Source: Burkholderiales bacterium (GTDB taxonomy: Bacteria; Pseudomonadota; Gammaproteobacteria; Burkholderiales; UBA11063). From it: a stretch of DNA of 64,000 bases. Positions 10,986 to 19,190 of this stretch are shown here, piece after piece (position 1 is the first letter of the stretch; every line of letters begins with the position of its first letter). Position numbers and translations under genes: made by a program. Below the pieces are notes generated by a model. It did no database searches and was not told where the DNA came from. It saw only the letters and a list, made by a program, of their open reading frames with translations. The stretch spans positions 124,001 to 188,000 of the forward strand of contig JAJFBE010000003.1 in NCBI GenBank assembly GCA_020697255.1. The letters run 5' to 3'.

Positions 10986-12120
10986 TAAATATCTTGTTTA
11001 AAATTAGGTAGTACGTATTTGCCAGATTATATAAATCTTCTGTTTTAATCCGCTCATCAATTTGATGAATGTATTTATTACTTAGGCCAAATTCAATAAT
11101 TTCATGGCTGATATCAATTAAAAATCTGCCATCAGAAGTACCACCATCAGTTTTTTGTTGCGGTGTCAAGTTCAATTGTTGTTTTATACTTTGGTTAATT
11201 ACTTGCAGCAATTTTCCGGGTTTTGTATAAAAAGGTTTTGCCGAATATACCCATTTAATCGCGTATTGTACATTATATTTATCCAGTATAACCGCAACTT
11301 TTTGTTCTAAATCCTGCGCATTATGCAGGTTATTATACCTAAAATTAAAATTGGCGGTTAAAGAATTTGGAATGACATTGGCAACTCCAAGCCCTGAATT
11401 GATATTTACAACCTGTAAACTAGTAGGTGGAAACATATCATTACCATTGTCCCAGGCTACTGTAATTAGCTCATTTAAGGCAGGAGCAAATGTATGTATT
11501 GGATTTATGCATGTTTGCGGATACGCAATGTGTCCTTGTTTACCAAATACTTCGATATACCCGGTTAATGATCCGCGACGACCGATTTTTATTATATCGC
11601 CCAGATTATCTTTTGCTGATGGTTCACCAATTAGGCAATAATCAATTATGATATCCTGCGCTTTCAAATGTTCTACCATCACTGGTGTTCCATCTACCGC
11701 GCTTGACTCTTCATCCGATGTTATAAGTAGGGCAATCCGTGCCTTTGACGGATTAAAATCAGTTTGGATATATTTGGCAACTGCTCCGATAAAAGCCGCA
11801 ATACCGCCTTTCATATCCGCAATTCCCCGGCCGTATAGTTCCCCATTGGCGCTGCTTAGGGTATACGGGTCAAAAGTCCATTTATTCAAATCCCCGCTGG
11901 GAACAACATCAATATGTCCGGCATAGGCAAATAGCGGACCATTATTACCAATCATAGCAATAATATTGGAAGTATCGTTCCTGTCCAGGCGGGTAATTGT
12001 AAACCCGATTTCGCTCAAAACCGTTTCCAGATAATCAATACAACCGGCCTGGTCCGGGCTTATCGATTTAAAACTAATTAGTTTTTTTGTGAGCTCAAAT
12101 ATTTTTTTTTGATCTGGCAT
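10978..12120 (-). CDS. dapE: Succinyl-diaminopimelate desuccinylase
   Basis: A zinc peptidase-family (M20) enzyme converting N-succinyl-LL-DAP to LL-DAP for lysine and peptidoglycan synthesis. Metal ligands appear in order: YAGHIDVVPSGD, GRGIADMKGGIAAF, TSDEESSAVDGT (catalytic Glu and ligand) and LIGEPSAKD. The dimerisation insert with GRRGSLTGYIEVFGKQGHIAYP follows, then TDGGTSDGRFL and a C-terminal His region. 380 residues is normal. ATG at 12120 abuts the stop of the upstream Rpn-like gene (TAAATG) and its 3' end overlaps pcnB, so a mobile-type gene sits directly at the head of this unit. Confidence 0.94.
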   Translation of the reverse strand: MPDQKKIFELTKKLISFKSISPDQAGCIDYLETVLSEIGFTITRLDRNDTSNIIAMIGNNGPLFAYAGHIDVVPSGDLNKWTFDPYTLSSANGELYGRGIADMKGGIAAFIGAVAKYIQTDFNPSKARIALLITSDEESSAVDGTPVMVEHLKAQDIIIDYCLIGEPSAKDNLGDIIKIGRRGSLTGYIEVFGKQGHIAYPQTCINPIHTFAPALNELITVAWDNGNDMFPPTSLQVVNINSGLGVANVIPNSLTANFNFRYNNLHNAQDLEQKVAVILDKYNVQYAIKWVYSAKPFYTKPGKLLQVINQSIKQQLNLTPQQKTDGGTSDGRFLIDISHEIIEFGLSNKYIHQIDERIKTEDLYNLANTYYLILNKIFND

Positions 12121-13068
12121 TTATTTCTCAGATAATTTTGTTTTATTTGCTCCACGCGACACTTTTTCTTTTATGGCGCTATCGCTTGGTTTTTTCTTAT
12201 TTTTACTAATTTTGCCCGAATTACGCGTGGCGGCTACTGATATATTGGCAACAACCTCTAGTGGTATACCTTGCATTAGCATAGCTTCGGCCATTTCCAT
12301 TTTTCCTTCAACTTTACCTCTAGCCTCTCCAATAGCTTCGCCGATAGCACGTCCTTCATCAAAAGTACCGCTGGCATATGCGCGTTCTATTTTCACAGCT
12401 TCCCAATATGCTTCGTAAGCATTTAATTCACCGATAGTATAATCGTTACTCTGGGCGATTGAAACAGCTTCGGCTATTTCTGGCACATCCATAAACTCCT
12501 GAGGAACAATTACGGTTTTATCATCTATTTCGCGTAAGAATCTAAGCCATAAAACTTTTAGGTCTTTATTATCAGTTGGTTGTACTGTAAATTTGGGTAA
12601 TTCAATAAAGATTAGTTGTAGATGGTGGCTGCTATGAGTATCTTGGTTGGCAGATTTTGCAAGTTTATAATGATGATACCATTCTTCGCTTTTTTTATCA
12701 AAAACATCGGCAACTATCCCCAGGCCATAAACCGGTTGTAATAGGTTATAAGCTTCACCGTTTTCCAACTGTTTTACAACTGCCTGGCTGGCACTAAATA
12801 ATAGGCGCTGAAAGCTATCAGTCCAATCAATCTGCATTTCAACCATAAATCCGCGTCCATATATATCTTTGCATTTAACATTAGCTGTTGTGCGTTTAAA
12901 TGCCGGTAGGCGAGGGGTTGGTTTATTGGGAAGGTACTCAAGCTCTGCAATTCTACTATCCAATGATAGCGGTAGCACTGCATTTAAAAAGCTTTTTAAC
13001 AGATGGGGGTGATCACCGAATATTTTTTTAAAGACCACATCTGCTTTAGGATCCAGATAGCGTGCCAT
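12121..13068 (-). CDS. Rpn family recombination-promoting nuclease / PD-(D/E)XK transposase-like protein
   Basis: About 315 residues. The N-terminus MARYLDPKADVVFKKIFGDH is the hallmark of the Rpn/PF12784 PD-(D/E)XK family. Next come LKSFLNAVLPL, a nuclease core with VKCKDIYGRGFMVEMQ (acid then E-x-Q) and WTDSFQRLLFSASQAV, and a C-terminal region with EARGKVEGKMEMAEAML-like low-complexity repeats. Some relatives nick DNA and promote RecA-independent recombination. This protein is untested. ATG at 13068 has GGAG at proper spacing, whereas the in-frame ATG at 13077 lies too close to it. The tail is Lys/Ser-rich. A MITE-like inverted repeat lies 22 bases upstream. Confidence 0.85.
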   Translation of the reverse strand: MARYLDPKADVVFKKIFGDHPHLLKSFLNAVLPLSLDSRIAELEYLPNKPTPRLPAFKRTTANVKCKDIYGRGFMVEMQIDWTDSFQRLLFSASQAVVKQLENGEAYNLLQPVYGLGIVADVFDKKSEEWYHHYKLAKSANQDTHSSHHLQLIFIELPKFTVQPTDNKDLKVLWLRFLREIDDKTVIVPQEFMDVPEIAEAVSIAQSNDYTIGELNAYEAYWEAVKIERAYASGTFDEGRAIGEAIGEARGKVEGKMEMAEAMLMQGIPLEVVANISVAATRNSGKISKNKKKPSDSAIKEKVSRGANKTKLSEK

Positions 13069-13089
13069 TATTCTCATCTCCGTTACATA

Positions 13090-13192
13090 ATACTAAGTTT
13101 CAGAAGTAACTGCACCTTTCATGTCAATGCAAGTCTTGCGTAGTAAGGCGTGGCAATTCTTTATCATACAATTTACTTCTGACATTCAGTAT
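13090..13192. repeat. 103-base MITE-like element with ~20-base inverted ends
   Basis: The left end at 13090-13109 reads ATACTAAGTTTCAGAAGTAA. The right end at 13173-13192, read on the other strand, is ATACTGAATGTCAGAAGTAA, giving 16 of 20 matches with a perfect 10-base core TCAGAAGTAA. There is no open reading frame inside. It stands just upstream of the Rpn nuclease-type gene and may carry or disturb that gene's promoter. The rest of 13193-13325 shows nothing I can assign. Confidence 0.5.
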
Positions 13193-13325
13193 AAGTCTCT
13201 ATTGTCGCACATTTGACACTTTTTTGCAGCTGAATTTTTTGCCTTAACTTTTAGATACTCATGCTTATTCCTATAAAGGTATAGCTCTGGTAACCAATAT
13301 TATTCCTACCCTTTGCGTTTTATTA

Positions 13326-14414
13326 TTACCGTTTTCCATTAGCAGGGTAGTAGTACCAAGAGCCTATAAAATAGCTTTTATCCATAGGAAGAACGTAAAG
13401 TTTTCTACATTCATAATCACCGGTTATGTGGTTTTTTCTATATCGGCCTTTAAGCCAGCCTCCACCAGATTTTGCTTTCTTTATTTCTTCCTGAACTGCA
13501 AATACGCCGGAAGAATCTTTGAAATTGATTTGATTGGTTCCAATGGTGTCAGGATGGATTGGCGAAAGTATAACATTACCCTTAAAGTCAATCATAAATA
13601 TAGGTTTTAAGCCCTTTTTAAACTCATCAACAGCTTTATCTTTTCCATATCGGTTTATAAAGTTTTCTGCTTGTTTTACAACATCAACAGTATGTGTTTT
13701 ATCTATAGCTTCATCATATCCAGATTTTTTAAAATTGCTACGTTGTCGCAGTTTTCCATATTTGTATACTACTTCAAGGCTTGCTTCGCGTGACATCATA
13801 CCTGGGTTGGTACCTATCAAGCCTTCTGGTGTATTTGCCTTTAACTGATCAAAGTAATTTTGCCAAATTAGGGAGGTTTTTCCAGTTTTTGGGTCTTTAA
13901 AGCTCATTTTATGTGTATGAAAAATGCTTTGGCCATGATTTGCAGAAAGAAAGGCTGCATAAATTAATTGCGAGCAATAATATGAGATTCGATTATTTGG
14001 GACAAATGTCTTATTATATGGTTTACCTAGTTGCAATTTGGCATATTCTATTGCTTTTGGAATTAAATATTGATACTCTGGTTTTAAGCGTTCAACTATT
14101 ACCATTGGTTTACCGCTGCTATCATGGCTGTAACCAAGAAATTTAGGTAAAGGAGTTAATACCACACCTTGCGAATTGGCTTCTATAACCTTAACTTGGC
14201 CCTTTGAATCAACTATTACCATACCAACATGGGAAATATAGGTATTATTAATTCCATATGTAACTTCATCAACACCATCGCAAAAAGCGCCGCAATTTAA
14301 ATCTTGAAATAGCAAATCCCCCGATTTTAGGGTGATTTGCTTTGAATTTGCTAAACTATTGTATGAAATAATAATGAATGTGAAAATAAAGAAAAGATTT
14401 CTAATTTTATTCAT
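13326..14414 (-). CDS. Secreted YiiX/NlpC-P60-like cysteine hydrolase fused to a C-terminal Cache-like domain
   Basis: About 362 residues. A signal peptide (IRNLFFIFTFIIISYNSLA) is followed by a permuted papain-fold domain: LKSGDLLFQDLNCG, then YISHVGMVIVDSKGQVKVIEA with the catalytic His region and, later, NRISYYCSQLIYAAF with the nucleophile Cys. YiiX/YebB relatives act on amide or thioester bonds at the envelope. From about residue 230 the sequence changes to a single-Cache pattern: AENFINRYGKDKAVDEFKK, then IFMIDFKGNVILSPIHPDTIG and SGGGWLKGRYRKN, ending in SYFIGSWYYYP. Such domains normally sense small ligands outside the membrane. ATG at 14414 is used because the longer frame begins with TTG. 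The gene is monocistronic. Confidence 0.7.
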   Translation of the reverse strand: MNKIRNLFFIFTFIIISYNSLANSKQITLKSGDLLFQDLNCGAFCDGVDEVTYGINNTYISHVGMVIVDSKGQVKVIEANSQGVVLTPLPKFLGYSHDSSGKPMVIVERLKPEYQYLIPKAIEYAKLQLGKPYNKTFVPNNRISYYCSQLIYAAFLSANHGQSIFHTHKMSFKDPKTGKTSLIWQNYFDQLKANTPEGLIGTNPGMMSREASLEVVYKYGKLRQRSNFKKSGYDEAIDKTHTVDVVKQAENFINRYGKDKAVDEFKKGLKPIFMIDFKGNVILSPIHPDTIGTNQINFKDSSGVFAVQEEIKKAKSGGGWLKGRYRKNHITGDYECRKLYVLPMDKSYFIGSWYYYPANGKR

Positions 14415-14495
14415 AGAAATTTTAACCAATCAAAAATATATACTTATTGCTACAACTAGGAGGCAAAATTTTTAAATACCTAATACAATAAATTG

Positions 14496-15014
14496 TTATA
14501 AACCAAAAATATCATCGCTTATTATTGTGTAAAATGATACCTCAGAATCAGCCAATAAATCTTCATTAACAGCTCTACACTCTAGTTCGCTTTCTTTTAA
14601 TTCCTTAGGTCTAGTATTAAGAAGCTCTTCCATATTATCAAAGGGGTTATAAACAAAACCAATAGTTAAAAACTCATCTTCATTATTAATGGGGAGTAAA
14701 TTGACTACGCGTGTAGGAACTGGAAAATAGTCTCTTACAACTTCATTGGCTATATTTGCAGGTTTAACTGGGGGTAACCATGCTTCGTACCATTTATTAA
14801 ATTCGACTCCTGGCCTGAGCTTTCTTTTTATCACACTTGCAACATTAGGTGTAATAACTGCTTTATTCGTATTTTTTGGAGATGCAGCCACATCTAGCAG
14901 CTTTGAAAATACTTTTTTCTTTTCGTTTTCAGTTAGCGATAAAAACTTATCCCATACTATATCTGCAGATCCCTCTTTATAGCTATTAATAAAAGCTTCT
15001 ATTATTTCATTCAT
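14496..15014 (-). CDS. Hypothetical protein, possibly dimeric alpha/beta-barrel-like
   Basis: A 172-residue protein without signal peptide or membrane segment. The N-terminal 60 residues are helical and charged (IIEAFINSYKEGSADIVWDK, then LSLTENEKKKVFSKLLD). From residue 65 the pattern RKLRPGVEFNKWYEAWLPP, a middle strand with VPTRVVNLLPIN and DEFLTIGFVYNPFDNMEELL resembles small dimeric alpha/beta-barrel (antibiotic-monooxygenase or EthD-like) domains, where a basic loop precedes an aromatic helix and a beta-strand. I could not assign a reaction. It is divergent from the first PAS-HTH regulator, with the TACCAA/TTGGTA operator-like site between them at 15099-15119, so it may share that control. 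Confidence 0.6.
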   Translation of the reverse strand: MNEIIEAFINSYKEGSADIVWDKFLSLTENEKKKVFSKLLDVAASPKNTNKAVITPNVASVIKRKLRPGVEFNKWYEAWLPPVKPANIANEVVRDYFPVPTRVVNLLPINNEDEFLTIGFVYNPFDNMEELLNTRPKELKESELECRAVNEDLLADSEVSFYTIISDDIFGL

Positions 15015-15098
15015 TTGGAAACCTTAAAAAATGATGTTATTCACGTGCTAAAATACAGGTATTATTATAGCCTACCTTCACATGCCAATCTCATAAAA

Positions 15099-15119
15099 TA
15101 CCAAAATTTGGTATACCAA
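15099..15119. promoter_or_regulatory. Operator-like site 1: TACCAA-N3-TTGGTA-TACCAA
   Basis: Two overlapping palindromes are present: TACCAAAATTTGGTA (15099-15113) and TTGGTATACCAA (15108-15119). Together they make three alternating half-sites. A T-run and TATAAT at 15137-15142 follow. The same layout recurs upstream of two further PAS-HTH genes (17031, 18932). It sits between the divergent genes ending at 15014 and starting at 15218. Inference: binding site of the PAS-HTH family. Confidence 0.65.
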
Positions 15120-15217
15120 TTTTTTTCCAATCATTTTATAATAACATATTGCAAAATTAGCAAAACATACTCTTTACTGCAACTAATGCTACATTTAATA
15201 CCGCTTAGGAGATATGA

Positions 15218-16096
15218 ATGAAGGAAAAAGAGCCCATATTTGAATATCTGGCGTTAATTGCTGAGTTTATCCCAGCTCCGCTTTATTGGTGGGATGTTGA
15301 TAGCCGTGCTTTAGGTGGAAATAAACGAGTGGTAAAAGCAATTGGCGGTAGTACAATACAAGATTTCATTGGTAAAACACCTTATGAATATTATCCATAT
15401 GAGATAGCTGATAGAATAGTTAAACATAACCAAGAAGTTATGCGTGTTAAGCAGACTTTGTCTCAAGAAGAGCCAATAAAAGATCTTACTACGGGAGAAA
15501 CAAAATATTTTATTGCAATTAAATCTCCCCTGATTAATAGCGATGATAACACTATTGGCGTTATTGGCACATCAGTAGAGATAACAGCAGAAAAAGAAGC
15601 CCAACATCTAAAAAATGAGAATATTCGATTAGAGGCTGAAAACAAGCTTACACAGGTGCTGCTTGAAAAACTGGCAGCTGAAGCAAAAGCTGAACAACTT
15701 CGATTAGAAAATGAAGCATATTTAGCTCAGAAAAAAGAGCAAGCAAAAATTTTAGCATTTGTCGATAAGATACAGCGTGATATACAAAGCTTTAAGATAG
15801 AAGCACTAACTGAAAAAATCGGTGTTAAGCCTAAAATATCCAATTCTGATAAACAAATACGCCTTACAAAAAGGGAGTTGGATATTTTGTATTATCTGTC
15901 ATTAAATAAATCTCCTAAAGACATAGCTCAAATCATCACTATTATAGAAAATAGCCCGGTTTCGGATAGTACAATTAATGCAATAATAAACAAGAAGTTG
16001 TATCCAAAATTTGAGGTTTTTAATATTGGGCAGCTAGTTGAAAAGGCAATAATGCTAAATCAAATTCCCTTTTTGTTAGATAACTCAACCGCGTAG
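15218..16096 (+). CDS. PAS domain - coiled coil - LuxR-type HTH regulator, paralogue 1
   Basis: 292 residues. The N-terminal PAS domain (about 1-125) reads FEYLALIAEFIPAPLYWWD, then GKTPYEYYPYEIADRI and NTIGVIGTSVEITAEKEAQ. A coiled coil follows (about 125-190, ENIRLEAENKLTQVLLEKLAAE). The C-terminal helix-turn-helix begins LTKRELDILYYLSLNKSPKDIAQ, continues SDSTINAIINKKLYPKF and ends FNIGQLVEKAIMLNQIPFLL. The last 70 residues resemble GerE/LuxR HTH domains. It is presumably a cytoplasmic dimer that senses a small ligand through PAS. AGGAGATATGA precedes ATG. It is the first of five tandem paralogues and has the most divergent PAS domain. Confidence 0.8.
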   Translation: MKEKEPIFEYLALIAEFIPAPLYWWDVDSRALGGNKRVVKAIGGSTIQDFIGKTPYEYYPYEIADRIVKHNQEVMRVKQTLSQEEPIKDLTTGETKYFIAIKSPLINSDDNTIGVIGTSVEITAEKEAQHLKNENIRLEAENKLTQVLLEKLAAEAKAEQLRLENEAYLAQKKEQAKILAFVDKIQRDIQSFKIEALTEKIGVKPKISNSDKQIRLTKRELDILYYLSLNKSPKDIAQIITIIENSPVSDSTINAIINKKLYPKFEVFNIGQLVEKAIMLNQIPFLLDNSTA

Positions 16097-16254
16097 AGCC
16101 AAAAAAATTAATTAGATTAAGTAGCAAGAGATAGTTCATTTGTTTAAATTAATAATAAAATCTGCTTTTTCAATAGTATTCATTTTATGTGCAATTATTA
16201 TTTTTGTCTGAATGTTAGCCAATTGGTTGAGAGAGTATCATAAATTTGCTTAGA

Positions 16255-16286
16255 CTTGAGTATGAATATAAAGATTCATACTCAAG
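16255..16286. terminator. Perfect 13-base stem-loop between convergent genes
   Basis: CTTGAGTATGAAT (16255-16267), a six-base loop, then ATTCATACTCAAG (16274-16286) form a perfect hairpin. It lies between the 3' ends of the plus-strand regulator (stop 16096) and the minus-strand secreted protein (stop 16346), so it could stop transcription from both sides. It lacks a long T-run. The remainder of 16097-16345 shows nothing I can assign. Confidence 0.5.
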
Positions 16287-16345
16287 AACATTATACCTTT
16301 ACCAATAGTATATATAAATAATCTAGTGGTTTAGGTTTATATTAG

Positions 16346-16786
16346 TTAGCAAGTGTAGTATTCCTGAGATACACAATATCCCTGAAAAAGAATATAATCA
16401 GGAAGTGCATCTCCGCTACCGGAAATTTTACCGCATTGCTTACTCATTAACCGATATATGCCATATGAAACTCTTTGGAAGTCAGAGTAGTTTATATTTA
16501 GGTTTATCTGGTTTTTTACAAGAGTTTTAATATTATCAGAAACTTCCATTGTGTTGACAAAATCTATTTTTTTGTCCTTATCTGTAATATTTAAATCTTC
16601 AATAGCTTTTAGAATAGACATTACCAATTCGACTCTTTGCTGATTTTGTGGTTTCATAACTATTTGTTCAACTTCAGCCTCTGAGAGCTTTGTTGAATCA
16701 ATTAGTGAATGTTCAGGAGTACCGGCAATAGCTAAAGAAGCCAATGAAGCTAGCATAAGTGTACGTACAATAGTTTTTAAGTTCAT
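16346..16786 (-). CDS. Small secreted protein, unknown function
   Basis: About 146 residues. A clear signal peptide MNLKTIVRTLMLASLASLAIAG precedes a charged helical mature region (LSEAEVEQIVMKPQNQQRVE, then ILKAIEDLNITDKDKKIDF) and a C-terminal part with three cysteines (QCGK, GYCVS, YTC) that may form disulfides in the periplasm. I do not recognise the family. ATG at 16786 is preceded by GGAGAAATTT, a better start than the upstream in-frame codon. It is divergent from the second PAS-HTH gene, and the shared intergenic region holds two operator-like sites, one of them (16956-16970) nearer this gene. Confidence 0.65.
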   Translation of the reverse strand: MNLKTIVRTLMLASLASLAIAGTPEHSLIDSTKLSEAEVEQIVMKPQNQQRVELVMSILKAIEDLNITDKDKKIDFVNTMEVSDNIKTLVKNQINLNINYSDFQRVSYGIYRLMSKQCGKISGSGDALPDYILFQGYCVSQEYYTC

Positions 16787-16955
16787 AAATTTCTCCAATA
16801 GAAAATAATAAAAATTCAGTTTATTTATACCCTGATTTTAGAATAAAGTCAGGACTTCTAAATAAGGCAAGACCGAAAAAAATCACTAATTTGTAGTGAG
16901 TTAAACCAGACTTGTCTTAGGAGTCAATTGTAGAGAAACCGGAGGAAGATTGATA

Positions 16956-16970
16956 TACCAGGTTTTGGTA
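16956..16970. promoter_or_regulatory. Degenerate operator-like half (TACCAG-N3-TTGGTA)
   Basis: TACCAG-GTT-TTGGTA keeps the same 6-3-6 spacing as the three full sites and differs by one base in the left half. It is 75 bases from the full site at 17031 and lies between the divergent small secreted protein and PAS-HTH paralogue 2, so it could control either gene. Confidence 0.4.
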
Positions 16971-17030
16971 CTGCCTAAAATTTAATTAATCTGGTATAGT
17001 TCGTTCTTTTATCAAGCAGATACAATAAAA

Positions 17031-17050
17031 TACCAAAAATTGGTATACCA
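17031..17050. promoter_or_regulatory. Operator-like site 2 upstream of PAS-HTH paralogue 2
   Basis: TACCAA (17031-17036), AAA, TTGGTA (17040-17045), then TACCA (17046-17050), followed by a T8 run and CTATACAAT. The arrangement matches sites at 15099 and 18932. A homologous leader (GATTACAAT-N2-CATATTG near 17122) follows, as before paralogue 3, showing that the promoter was duplicated with the gene. Confidence 0.65.
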
Positions 17051-17205
17051 TTTTTTTTCCAATTCTATACAATAGATTCTTGTGCTTTATTCAAAAAAAT
17101 AGACTAATTCTGGATTTAGAGATTACAATGTCATATTGCAGGTTTATCAGACATAACCTTTAAAGCTGCTAATAATTATATGTAACACAGCTTCGGGAGA
17201 TAAGA

Positions 17206-18075
17206 ATGAAGCGAAAAGAGTTTATATTTGGATATTTGGAAGAGATAGCAGAATTAATCCCGGCCCCATTTTATTGGTTAGATATAGAGGGCAGGTGGCT
17301 AGGACTTAATACTATAGCTATGGAAGGAATCGGTGTAACTAATAAAGCTGATTTAATAGGAAAAGATGGGTATGAAACCTATAACAATAGAGCGATTGTA
17401 GAAAAACTTCAGAAAATTCATAATAAAGTAATAAAAATGGGAAAATTCCTACAATCAGAAGATAAGATAGTTCATGTGGCTACTCGTGAATTCAAATATT
17501 TTTCTGCAACCAGAGCACCATTACGTAGTAAAAAAGGTGAAATTATTGGGGTGATTGGAACATCTATAGAAATTACCAAAGAAAAAGAAGCTCAGAAAGA
17601 AATGTTTAACCAAATATTTACTGAAAAAGAAACTTTAAAAGCAGAGGTTGAACGATTTAGACATGAAAGCGAGTTTAAGCAAATTGAATGTCAGATGCTC
17701 CAAGCAGAAAAAGAATCACAAGCTAGAGTTACTCGCTTTGTTAATAAAATGATGCATGAGATACAAGCATTTAGAATCGAAGAATTACATAGAGCTACTG
17801 GCATTAAACCACCTATTAACGATGTTGATAGACAAACGAAGCTGACTAAACGAGAAAAGCAGATACTATACCTCTTATCTATGAATAAATCGCCAAAAAA
17901 TATTGCTCAAATCATAACTATCATAGAAAATAGCCCGGTTTCTGATAGTACAATTAATGCAATAATAAACAAGAAATTATATCCAAAATTTGAGGTTTTT
18001 AATATCGGGCAGCTAGTCGAAAAGGCAATTATGTTAAATCAAATTCCCTTTTTGCTAGATAACTCTACCATCTAA
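17206..18075 (+). CDS. PAS - coiled coil - LuxR-type HTH regulator, paralogue 2
   Basis: 289 residues. The PAS region is FGYLEEIAELIPAPFYWLD ... IIGVIGTSIEITKEKEAQ. A shorter coiled coil leads to a conserved pre-HTH motif NKMMHEIQAFRIEELHRATG-IKPPI, and the HTH is LTKREKQILYLLSMNKSPKN ... QLVEKAIMLNQIPFLL. The last ~50 residues are identical to paralogue 1 and nearly identical at DNA level, whereas the PAS halves differ widely. GGGAG precedes ATG. Its own copy of the operator-like site is 155 bases upstream, suggesting autoregulation or mutual regulation (inference). Confidence 0.8.
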   Translation: MKRKEFIFGYLEEIAELIPAPFYWLDIEGRWLGLNTIAMEGIGVTNKADLIGKDGYETYNNRAIVEKLQKIHNKVIKMGKFLQSEDKIVHVATREFKYFSATRAPLRSKKGEIIGVIGTSIEITKEKEAQKEMFNQIFTEKETLKAEVERFRHESEFKQIECQMLQAEKESQARVTRFVNKMMHEIQAFRIEELHRATGIKPPINDVDRQTKLTKREKQILYLLSMNKSPKNIAQIITIIENSPVSDSTINAIINKKLYPKFEVFNIGQLVEKAIMLNQIPFLLDNSTI

Positions 18076-18179
18076 TTTATAAGATACAATATATGCTATT
18101 GCTAAGCAAAATAATGACAGTATAAGATTATTAACCTCATAAAATAAAATGAATATTATTAATTATGGAGAAAACTGTA

Positions 18180-18842
18180 ATGTTTAAAAAATGTATGTCT
18201 ATTTTTCTAATTTATATATCTCCACTTTTATACGCAGATAACGGTGCTGGAAATATTGGTGGCGTTGGTAATATTGGAAATACAAGCCCACAAAATTTGA
18301 AAGGCTTATCTTCAACACAAATGTTGGATGTGAAATATAATGTATATAACTATAATATGAAGCAAGAAGAGTTTGCTAAATTTTTAGAAACAAATGATTT
18401 CTCTAAAATAACCAATCTAAGCTCATCAAAAAATATTGTTTTTATTAGCTCGCTCCAAAAAGCAGGATTTGACAAACTCAATCAGAAATTAGCCAGGCAA
18501 TTTCTCAACAAATCTTCTGGAAGCAATAGGTGTATCATTGCTGATGGTTTATGCGCTGCTAGCAGTGTGGCAACTACAGATATTTCAAAGACAGGTAAAC
18601 CTTCAATGCTGAGTAAAATGTCAATATCAGTTAAGTTATTTATCGAAAACACGAAGCTTTCAGCTAAAGTAATTTCTGATAATAATGTATATAATCAAGC
18701 TAATATGCCCAATTTAGTTTCATTTAAATCTGAAGCAGTGCTTAAAGACATAAAAAATAGAAATTATGTATTAATTTCTCAAGTTACAAAGAATGGGATT
18801 TTATATGGACAAATTATTTTAATTTCTTTTAGCAACAGCTAA
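18180..18842 (+). CDS. Secreted protein, unknown function
   Basis: About 220 residues. The signal peptide MFKKCMSIFLIYISPLLYA is followed by a Gly/Asn-rich stretch (NGAGNIGGVGNIGNTSPQ) and a mixed alpha/beta mature region with one likely disulfide pair (RCIIADGLCA). ATG at 18180 has GGAG nine bases upstream. An in-frame ATG at 18165 lies within that Shine-Dalgarno and is less likely. It follows paralogue 2 by about 100 bases in the same direction and precedes the third operator-like site. I do not recognise the family. Its place inside the regulator array suggests it is a target or accessory of that system. Confidence 0.65.
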   Translation: MFKKCMSIFLIYISPLLYADNGAGNIGGVGNIGNTSPQNLKGLSSTQMLDVKYNVYNYNMKQEEFAKFLETNDFSKITNLSSSKNIVFISSLQKAGFDKLNQKLARQFLNKSSGSNRCIIADGLCAASSVATTDISKTGKPSMLSKMSISVKLFIENTKLSAKVISDNNVYNQANMPNLVSFKSEAVLKDIKNRNYVLISQVTKNGILYGQIILISFSNS

Positions 18843-18931
18843 TTATCTAGTAAAAAGTAGAATAATAATTAGGGCATGGAGATTATTATGATTGGATAAA
18901 TTTTAAGCAAAACTTAACCCTTTTGAATAAT

Positions 18932-18952
18932 TACCAAAAATTGGTATACCAA
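18932..18952. promoter_or_regulatory. Operator-like site 3 upstream of PAS-HTH paralogues 3-5
   Basis: TACCAA (18932-18937), AAA, TTGGTA (18941-18946), TACCAA (18947-18952), then a T-run with TATAAT at 18959-18964. This is the most complete copy of the three-half-site arrangement. It is followed by a leader similar to that of paralogue 2 (GATTACAAT-N2-CATATTG near 19105). Paralogues 3, 4 and 5 follow with short gaps and could be one transcript. Confidence 0.65.
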
Positions 18953-19190
18953 TTTTTTTATAATTTATTACAATCTTGTCAAAACCCGGCTTATTTTATA
19001 CAAAGTGGCAATTTAGTCACACATATAGCAGTATGGTTGTTGCAAAGCATTGCATAGCAATCGTATGCCAAACTATATCTTAAAATATAGACAAATTTTG
19101 AATTTGAAGATTACAATAGCATATTGAAAATTAACAAAATATAGTTTACAGTACCTAATAATTAATCTTAACAAGCTTCTGGAGATAATA

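Noticed and set aside
13090-13192. CRISPR repeat-spacer unit
   Set aside because: There are only two copies and they are inverted, not direct; no array and no cas genes anywhere in the window.
15091-15145. Operator-like sites read as intrinsic terminators because of the T-run
   Set aside because: They lie upstream of genes, at 75-260 bases from the starts, and contain overlapping palindromes with three half-sites, not one stem with a loop.
15015-15221. Plus-strand frame of 68 codons before PAS-HTH paralogue 1
   Set aside because: It lies over the divergent promoter region and the operator-like site, has poor composition and no ribosome site, so it is not called.
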